DNA of 64,000 nt from Actinomycetospora termitidis (GTDB lineage: Bacteria; Actinomycetota; Actinomycetes; Mycobacteriales; Pseudonocardiaceae), in NCBI RefSeq assembly GCF_030286555.1, contig NZ_JASVWF010000004.1, positions 186,001 to 250,000 on the forward strand. Reading direction: 5' to 3'. Made by a program: the position numbers and the translations under genes. Below are positions 58,888 through 64,000 of the stretch, piece after piece (the stretch's first letter is position 1; every line of letters begins with the position of its first letter). A model generated the notes under the pieces. It searched no databases. It had not been told where the DNA came from and was given only the letters and a program-made list of their open reading frames with translations.

Positions 58888-59835
58888 ATGCGCGGCTGGA
58901 CGGTCGGCTCGTTCGGGGAGCCGCGGGAGGTCCTGTCGCTCGAGTCGGACCTGCCCGAGCCTTCCGGACGGCGGGTGGTGCGGGTCGAGGCCGCCTCGGT
59001 CAACTTCGCGGACATCCTGTACTGCCGCGGGACGTACCAGGAGAAGCCGCCGCTGCCGTTCACACCGGGGCTCGAGGTGGCCGGGGTGGACGTGGAGACC
59101 GGCGAGCGGGTGTTCGGCCCGGCCGCGATGCCGCACGGCGGATACGCGGAGGTCGCGGCGCTGTCGTGGGCCTACCCGTGGCCGGAGGGCATGTCCGCGG
59201 CGCAGGCGTCCGGGTTCTGGGTCGCGTACCAGACCGGCTGGTGCGCCCTGCACCACCGGACGTCGCTGTCGGCGGGCGAGACGCTGCTGGTCCACGCCGC
59301 CGCCGGGGGAGTGGGCGCCGCGGCGGTGCAGCTCGGGAAGGCCGCGGGCGCGCGGGTGATCGCGACGGTCGGGTCGGAGGACAAGGCCGACGTGGCGCGC
59401 CGGCTGGGCGCGGACGAGGTGCTGGTGCTGTCGGACGTGTCGACGCTCGTGCCCACGGTGAAGGAGCTCACCGACGGCCGCGGGGTCGACGTGGTCTACG
59501 ACCCGGTCGGCGGCGACACCTTCGACGCGTCCCGCCGGGTCGTGGCGTGGGAGGGACGGATCCTCGTGATCGGGTTCGCCGGCGGCCGGATCGCCGATGC
59601 CCCGACCAACCACGCGCTCGTCAAGAACTACGACGTCGTCGGCGTGCACTGGGCGGCGTACCAGAAGCGCTCGCCCGAGCTGATCGACGCGTGGCAGCGG
59701 GAACTCGAGGCGCTGTGGGCCCGGCGGGCGATCGACCCGCTGGTCGGCGCCGAGTACCCGCTCGAGCAGCTCCCGGACGCCCTGGACGCGATCGCGAACC
59801 GCACGATGACGGGCCGGGTCGTCGTCACGCCCTGA
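58888..59835 (+). CDS. NADPH:quinone oxidoreductase-type MDR protein
   Basis: A 315-residue zinc-free medium-chain reductase. Features: V-N-F-A-D-I-L-Y-C-R-G-T-Y, cofactor site L-V-H-A-A-A-G-G-V-G-A-A-A-V-Q-L-G-K-A, then Y-D-P-V-G-G-D-T-F. It reduces quinones or enoyl thioesters with NADPH; the substrate is unknown. TGAGG precedes the ATG. Likely the last gene of the M20-SDR-quinone reductase operon, ending in a family B hairpin. Confidence 0.9.
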   Translation: MRGWTVGSFGEPREVLSLESDLPEPSGRRVVRVEAASVNFADILYCRGTYQEKPPLPFTPGLEVAGVDVETGERVFGPAAMPHGGYAEVAALSWAYPWPEGMSAAQASGFWVAYQTGWCALHHRTSLSAGETLLVHAAAGGVGAAAVQLGKAAGARVIATVGSEDKADVARRLGADEVLVLSDVSTLVPTVKELTDGRGVDVVYDPVGGDTFDASRRVVAWEGRILVIGFAGGRIADAPTNHALVKNYDVVGVHWAAYQKRSPELIDAWQRELEALWARRAIDPLVGAEYPLEQLPDALDAIANRTMTGRVVVTP

Positions 59836-59858
59836 CCCGCCGTCGAGCATGCGGCGCC

Positions 59859-59896
59859 TGTGACGTCCGGCGTCAGCATGGCCGCAGTGCTGACAC
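59859..59896 (-). repeat. Family B hairpin repeat, copy 2, probable terminator
   Basis: In reverse complement it matches 35 of 38 bases of copy 1 (20685-20722). Stem GTCAGCA/TGCTGAC. It lies between the convergent quinone reductase and DUF5703 genes. Confidence 0.8.
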
Positions 59897-59907
59897 CCCG
59901 GGGACCC

Positions 59908-60156
59908 CTAGACCGCCGCCCCTTCGCGCATCCGCGACAGCTTGCGGCGCAGCCACACCTTCCGCGTGCCGTCGGCGTAGAGCAGCGTCCGGGCCAGCTC
60001 CCACCCGCCGAACCGGGACCGCAGGCCGAGCTCCGCGGTGGCGTTCAGCCGCGTCACGTCCCGGGGCAGGCGGACGGGCTGGTACTCCCAGTCACCGTGC
60101 ACCACGCTGGCCTCGAGGGTCATGCCGGCGGGGACGGAACGCTGCGAGTCACTCAC
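59908..60156 (-). CDS. DUF5703 family protein
   Basis: An 82-residue protein with W-E-Y-Q-P-V-R-L-P-R-D-V-T-R, then F-G-G-W-E-L-A-R-T-L-L-Y-A-D-G-T-R-K-V-W-L-R-R-K-L, the whole of this small actinobacterial family. Unknown role. AGGAGG lies 7 bases before the GTG. It follows the aldo/keto reductase on the same strand by 35 bases. Confidence 0.88.
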   Translation of the reverse strand: MSDSQRSVPAGMTLEASVVHGDWEYQPVRLPRDVTRLNATAELGLRSRFGGWELARTLLYADGTRKVWLRRKLSRMREGAAV

Positions 60157-60191
60157 GGGCAACCTCCTGGACGACCGCCGACCACCGTACG

Positions 60192-61181
60192 TCAGGTCCA
60201 GGGTGCGGGGGCATCGTCGATCGACTCGCCGACGCCGACCGGCACGAGCGGCGAGGAGGACACGTCGTCCAGCGCGCCGCGGATCGCCGGGGGCAGGGTC
60301 AGCTCCTCGGCGGCGAGCGACCCGAGCAGCTGCGCCCCGTCCCGGGCCCCGACGACGGGAGCCACCACGCCCGGGCGGTCGCGCACCCACGCCAGGGCGA
60401 CCGCCAGCGGTGAGGTCCCCAGGCCGTGCGCGGCCGTGACGACGGCCTGCACGATCCGTGCGGCCCGGTCGGTGCGCCGCGCGCCCACGTAGGACCCGAG
60501 GTGGGCCGACGCGCCCCGTGAGTCGGCCGGGGTCCCGTCGCGGTACTTGCCGGTCAGGACACCCCGGCCCAGCGGACCCCAGGGCAGCAGGCCGAGCCCG
60601 TGGTACTCGGCGGCCGGGAGCACCTCGTCCTCCACGGAGCGATCGAGCAGCGAGTACTCCGACTGCACGCTGACCAGCGGCAGGCCCGCGGAGCGTGCGG
60701 CCGCCGCCACCTGCCAGCCCGCGTAGTTCGCCACCCCGGCGTAGCGCACCCGCCCCGACGAGACGGCGAGGTCGACGGCGGAGAGCGTCTCGTCCAGCGG
60801 CACCTCGGCGTCCCAGGCGTGCAGCTGCCAGAGGTCGACGTAGTCGGTGCCCATGCGGGCCAGCGAGGCGTCGAGCGAGGCGAGCAGCGACGACCGGGAC
60901 GCGCCGCCGCCGAACGGGCCGTCCCCCCGGCGCGCGCCGGCCTTCGTCGCGACGACGACCTCCGTGCGCGGGATCACGTCGGCGAACAGCCCGCCCAGGA
61001 TGGCCTCGGCCTCGCCGTCGGCGTAGACGTCCGCGGTGTCGACCAGCGTGCCGCCGGCGTCGAGGAAGGCCAGCAGCGCGGCGCCGGCCTCGTCGGCGTC
61101 GGTGTCGCGGCCCCAGGTCATGGTGCCGAGGGCCAGGCGCGAGACCCGCAGTCCGCTGGCGCCGAGCCGTCGCTGTTCCAC
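60192..61181 (-). CDS. Aldo/keto reductase
   Basis: A 329-residue NADPH-dependent AKR. The catalytic tetrad is visible: D-T-A-D-V-Y (Asp and Tyr), A-T-K-A-G (Lys) and L-W-Q-L-H (His). The end has V-A-P-V-V-G-A-R as cofactor contact. Close to actinobacterial AKRs encoded between DUF5703 and uppP; substrate unknown. TATCCT stands eight bases before the GTG, so a leaderless start is likely. Confidence 0.92.
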   Translation of the reverse strand: MEQRRLGASGLRVSRLALGTMTWGRDTDADEAGAALLAFLDAGGTLVDTADVYADGEAEAILGGLFADVIPRTEVVVATKAGARRGDGPFGGGASRSSLLASLDASLARMGTDYVDLWQLHAWDAEVPLDETLSAVDLAVSSGRVRYAGVANYAGWQVAAAARSAGLPLVSVQSEYSLLDRSVEDEVLPAAEYHGLGLLPWGPLGRGVLTGKYRDGTPADSRGASAHLGSYVGARRTDRAARIVQAVVTAAHGLGTSPLAVALAWVRDRPGVVAPVVGARDGAQLLGSLAAEELTLPPAIRGALDDVSSSPLVPVGVGESIDDAPAPWT

Positions 61182-61189
61182 GGCTCGGC

Positions 61190-61195
61190 AGGATA
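61190..61195 (-). promoter_or_regulatory. Predicted -10 (TATCCT) for the aldo/keto reductase
   Basis: TATCCT on the minus strand ends eight bases before GTG 61181, and no ribosome site is present. Confidence 0.42.
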
Positions 61196-61268
61196 GGGGT
61201 GGCCGGGCCCTCCCCGATCGGGGACACACCACGGGACCCGCCGCGGCCGGGCCCGGACCCCCATCGGA

Positions 61269-61274
61269 TACCGT
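61269..61274 (+). promoter_or_regulatory. Predicted -10 (TACCGT) for uppP
   Basis: TACCGT ends nine bases before GTG 61284, with no ribosome site between. Together with the divergent TATCCT at 61190 it marks a divergent pair of leaderless promoters. Confidence 0.42.
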
Positions 61275-61283
61275 CCCGGACCC

Positions 61284-62123
61284 GTGCAGATGAGCTGGCT
61301 GGAGTCGGTCGTCCTCGGTCTCGTCCAGGGGCTGACCGAGTTCCTGCCCGTGTCCTCCTCGGCGCACCTGCGCTTCACGTCGGCCTTCTTCTTCGGCCAC
61401 GACGCCGGGGCCGCCTTCACCGCGGTGTCGCAGCTGGGGACCGAGCTCGCGGTGCTCATCTACTTCTGGCCGGACATCAAGCGCCTGGTCCTCGCGTGGT
61501 TCCGCGGGCTGCGGGACCGCAACCGGCGCGACTACGACTACCGGCTCGCCTGGTACGTCGGCCTCGGCTCGCTGCCCATCGGCGTCGCGGGCCTGCTCTT
61601 CCAGGACCTCATCGACGGGCCGGCGCGCAACCTGGCGCTGAACGGCGCGGTCCTGATCATCTTCGGCCTCGTCCTCGCCGCCGCCGAGAAGTACGGCCGC
61701 CAGCGCCGCGGGGCCGACCAGCTCACCCTGCGCGACGGCGTCATGATGGGGCTCGGGCAGATGCTCGCGCTGATCCCCGGCGTCTCCCGGTCGGGTGCGA
61801 CGACGAGCGCGGGCCTGTTCCTCGGGCTCGAGCGGGCCGTCGCGGTGCGGTTCTCCTTCCTGCTCGCCCTGCCCGCGGTGTTCGCCTCCGGGATCTACAA
61901 GCTCAAGGACATCGGCGAGCCGGCCCTGCCGGGCCAGGTCACGTCGAGCTGGGCGCAGATCGGCGTCGCGACGGTGATCGCGTTCGGCGTCGGCTACGCC
62001 TCGATCGCCTGGCTGCTGCGCTACGTCGAGAACCACACGATCTACGTGTTCGTCTGGTACCGCGTGCTGCTCGGCCTGGTCGTGCTGCTGGCGGTGCTCG
62101 GCGGCGTCGTGCCCGCGACCTGA
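61284..62123 (+). CDS. uppP: Undecaprenyl-diphosphate phosphatase
   Basis: A 279-residue membrane enzyme that recycles the lipid carrier for peptidoglycan. Signature segments are [17 protein letters not shown] and, in the second half, [13 protein letters not shown]. It has eight helices and the normal length. The GTG at 61284 is favoured by the -10 position; ATG 61290 is the other choice. First gene of a run with a histidine phosphatase, DUF3090 and SCO1664. Confidence 0.95.
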   Translation: MQMSWLESVVLGLVQGLTEFLPVSSSAHLRFTSAFFFGHDAGAAFTAVSQLGTELAVLIYFWPDIKRLVLAWFRGLRDRNRRDYDYRLAWYVGLGSLPIGVAGLLFQDLIDGPARNLALNGAVLIIFGLVLAAAEKYGRQRRGADQLTLRDGVMMGLGQMLALIPGVSRSGATTSAGLFLGLERAVAVRFSFLLALPAVFASGIYKLKDIGEPALPGQVTSSWAQIGVATVIAFGVGYASIAWLLRYVENHTIYVFVWYRVLLGLVVLLAVLGGVVPAT

Positions 62124-62161
62124 GCCGACCCGCCCGACCCGACCCGCCGTCGCGAAAGGGA

Positions 62162-62167
62162 TAGGGT
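62162..62167 (+). promoter_or_regulatory. Predicted -10 (TAGGGT) for the histidine phosphatase gene
   Basis: TAGGGT ends eight bases before GTG 62176 and only two before GTG 62170, so it favours the second GTG as a leaderless start. Confidence 0.42.
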
Positions 62168-62175
62168 CGGTGGAC

Positions 62176-62907
62176 GTGACCACGGTGATCCTCCTGCGCC
62201 ACGGACGCTCGACGGCGAACGTCTCGGGGGTGCTGGCCGGCCGATCGCCCGGCGTCGGGCTCGACGACACCGGACGCGGCCAGGCCGAGAAGCTCGTGGA
62301 CCGGCTCGCCCAGCTCCCGATCGCCGCGGCCGTCCGGTCCCCGCTGCAGCGCTGCGAGGAGACCCTCGCGCCGCTGCTGGAGGCCCGCGGCCTGTCGGCC
62401 GTCGTCGAGGACGACCTCGCGGAGGTGGACTACGGCGACTGGACCGGAAAGACGCTCGGCGAGCTCGGCAAGGAGGACCTCTGGAAGGTCGTCCAGGCGC
62501 ACCCGTCGGCCGCGGTCTTCCCCGGCGGCGAGGGGCTCGCGACGGTCCAGCACCGCTCGGTCGCGGCGATCCGCCGGCACGCCGCGCGGATCGGCGAGGA
62601 GCACGGCCCGAAGGCCATCTGGGTCGCGTGCAGCCACGGCGACGTGATCAAGTCCGTGATCGCGGACGCCCTCGGGCTGCACCTCGACTCGTTCCAGCGG
62701 ATCACCGTCGACCCGTGCTCGATCAGCGTGATCAGCTACACACCGACCCGGCCGTTCGTGGTCCGCGTGAACGACACCGGCGGCGACCTCGCCGCGCTGG
62801 TGCCCAAGCCGGAGACCGAGGAGGAGACCGCCGACCGGGACGCCGCCGAGGGCGCCGCCGAGGAGCGCTCCGACGCGGTGGTCGGTGGTTCGACCGGCGT
62901 AAACTGA
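62176..62907 (+). CDS. Histidine phosphatase family protein (MSMEG_4193-like)
   Basis: A 243-residue phosphoglycerate mutase-like protein. The phosphohistidine motif is L-L-R-H-G-R-S-T-A-N, E-V-D-Y-G-D-W-T-G gives the acid, and C-S-H-G-D-V the second His. It belongs to the group found with DUF3090 and SCO1664 beside mshC in actinobacteria; the substrate is unknown. Acidic C-terminal tail. Confidence 0.9.
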   Translation: MTTVILLRHGRSTANVSGVLAGRSPGVGLDDTGRGQAEKLVDRLAQLPIAAAVRSPLQRCEETLAPLLEARGLSAVVEDDLAEVDYGDWTGKTLGELGKEDLWKVVQAHPSAAVFPGGEGLATVQHRSVAAIRRHAARIGEEHGPKAIWVACSHGDVIKSVIADALGLHLDSFQRITVDPCSISVISYTPTRPFVVRVNDTGGDLAALVPKPETEEETADRDAAEGAAEERSDAVVGGSTGVN

Positions 62908-62977
62908 CGCCGCGCATGTTGAGCAGTCCCGCCGGGAATCCGTTCCCGGCCCGATCAGCACGAACAGTCGAGGGGCC

Positions 62978-63547
62978 ATGCCCAGGGTGATCCACGTCTT
63001 CCGCCAGCCCGACCGGTTCGTCGCCGGCACGGTCGGCGAGCCCGGCGACCGCTCGTTCTACCTCCAGGCGACCGAGTCGGCGCGGAAGGTCTCCGTCCTG
63101 CTCGAGAAGCAGCAGGTGACGGTGCTCTCCGAGCGGATCGGCACGCTGCTCGAGGAGGTCTCGCGCCGCTTCGGCGCCGAGGTCCCGCCGACCACCCCCG
63201 AGGGCGACGTCGACACCTCGCCGCTGGACGTCCCGGTGGAGGAGGAGTTCCGCGTCGGCACGATGGGCCTGGGCTGGGACGCCGAGTCCCGCAGCGTCGT
63301 GGTGGAGCTGCTCGCGGTCACCGAGGAGGAGGTCGACGAGTCGGTCGTGCTCGACGACACCGAGGAGGGCCCGGACGCGCTGCGCGTGTTCCTCAGCCCG
63401 GAGCGCGCCCGCGCGTTCGCGACCCGCGCCGAGCGGGTCGTCGGTGCCGGGCGCCGGCTCTGCCCGCTGTGCACCCAGCCCCTCGACGCCGCCGGGCACG
63501 TCTGTCCCCGCCAGAACGGCTTCCGACGCGTGGCCGCGGAGTCGTGA
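62978..63547 (+). CDS. DUF3090 family protein
   Basis: A 189-residue protein starting P-R-V-I-H-V-F-R-Q-P-D-R-F-V-A-G-T-V-G, with Q-A-T-E-S-A-R-K-V-S-V-L-L-E-K-Q-Q-V and a C-terminal Cys motif C-P-L-C-T-Q-P-L-D-x-x-G-H-V-C-P-R-x-N-G that should bind zinc or an Fe-S cluster. It is always next to SCO1664 in my memory of actinobacterial genomes. Role unknown. Confidence 0.93.
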   Translation: MPRVIHVFRQPDRFVAGTVGEPGDRSFYLQATESARKVSVLLEKQQVTVLSERIGTLLEEVSRRFGAEVPPTTPEGDVDTSPLDVPVEEEFRVGTMGLGWDAESRSVVVELLAVTEEEVDESVVLDDTEEGPDALRVFLSPERARAFATRAERVVGAGRRLCPLCTQPLDAAGHVCPRQNGFRRVAAES

Positions 63548-63563
63548 TGTCTGGACGGAGCGC

Positions 63564-64000
63564 TTGACCGGGACCCAGAGCACGCCGGACCCGGTCGACG
63601 TCGACCGCCTCGAGGACCTGCTGCGGCGGGGGACCATCGACGTCGAGGGCCGGTTGACCGACGCCTCGAACACGACCCTGTTCTGCAGCGTGACCCTCGA
63701 CGGCGTCGAGGAGCACTGCGTCTACAAGCCGGTCCGCGGCGAGCGGCCGCTGTGGGACTTCCCCGACGGCACGCTCGCCGGGCGCGAGGTCGCCACCTAC
63801 CTCGTGAGCAAGGCGGCCGAGTTCCACGTCGTGCCGCCGACGGTGCTGCGCGACGGTCCGTTCGGCCCCGGCATGGTCCAGCGCTGGATCGAGACCGACG
63901 ACGAGCGCGAGCTGGTCGACATCGTCGAGCCGAAGGACGTGCAGCCGGGATGGCGCACGGTGCTGCGCGCGCGGGGCGCCGACGGCGAGCCCGCCCTGCT
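63564..64000 (+). CDS. SCO1664 family protein (partial, runs off window)
   Basis: The first 145 codons of a PI3K-like family gene: L-E-D-L-L-R-R-G-T-I-D-V-E-G-R-L-T-D-A-S-N, V-Y-K-P-V-R-G-E-R-P-L-W-D-F-P and L-A-x-R-E-V-A-T-Y-L-V-S fit the SCO1664 family, where Y-K-P is the nucleotide-binding Lys region. TTG start with ACGGAG 5 bases upstream; other starts in this frame are not available close by. Next in related genomes would be mshC of mycothiol synthesis, beyond base 64000. Confidence 0.88.
   Translation, partial: MTGTQSTPDPVDVDRLEDLLRRGTIDVEGRLTDASNTTLFCSVTLDGVEEHCVYKPVRGERPLWDFPDGTLAGREVATYLVSKAAEFHVVPPTVLRDGPFGPGMVQRWIETDDERELVDIVEPKDVQPGWRTVLRARGADGEPAL

Overview
The window is chromosomal DNA of a high-GC actinobacterium (roughly 73% GC by eye). 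Dense operons with ATGA/GTGA overlaps, many GTG starts, and families largely confined to Actinobacteria (DUF3097, DUF3090, SCO1664, DUF5703, DUF5997, a DinB-like protein of the kind often linked to mycothiol) support this. My guess is Pseudonocardiales, from overall gene content only. No phage, plasmid or insertion-sequence genes were found. There is one tRNA (Leu, anticodon GAG).

Layout. 1-5.2 kb: a cell-envelope signalling locus with a single-frame SEDS glycosyltransferase-PBP transpeptidase fusion (cut by the window edge), an FHA protein, a protein of unknown function and a Ser/Thr kinase. 5.3-15.8 kb: DUF3097, NfeD plus an SPFH membrane protein, two tandem beta-propeller membrane proteins, an unusual glutamyl-tRNA synthetase, two bacterial PH-domain proteins and a DUF3616 protein. 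15.8-22 kb: TauE permease, lipoproteins, succinate-semialdehyde dehydrogenase, CrtU-like oxidoreductase, TVP38 membrane protein, glycolipid-binding-like protein. 22.1-29.5 kb: a MoxR/DUF58/DUF4129/DUF4350 membrane cluster with SpoIIM-like and RDD proteins. 29.5-34.5 kb: copper handling (CopA ATPase, DUF4190, CopD-CtaG fusion). 34.6-38.9 kb: MFS transporter, AraC regulator with a frameshifted VOC gene, threonine dehydratase, and an RHH antitoxin with a deleted MazF-like toxin. 38.9-41.3 kb: split glucose/GlcNAc-type PTS (IIA, IIB, IIC). 41.4-50.7 kb: HtpG, LLM oxidoreductase, Uma2 nuclease-fold protein, Nudix, P450, DinB, M20 deacylase, enoyl-CoA hydratase, cation efflux. 50.7-56.5 kb: membrane proteins, a LysR-type ligand-binding domain without its HTH, DUF5997, an XRE regulator, and a protein with four cold-shock domains. 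56.6-64 kb: tRNA-Leu, M20 peptidase, SDR, quinone reductase, DUF5703, aldo/keto reductase, UppP, phosphatase, DUF3090 and SCO1664.

The most striking non-gene signal is short dispersed repeats. A 15-mer (ACCCGYCGTCGGGAA) occurs ten times on both strands, mostly inside coding regions. There are also four hairpin or short-repeat families (called A to D here) at gene ends and inside genes, and a 535-bp intergenic block built of hairpins and a 45-48 bp periodic array. Many genes also have a YANNNT hexamer 6-9 bases before the start codon, which suggests widespread leaderless transcription.
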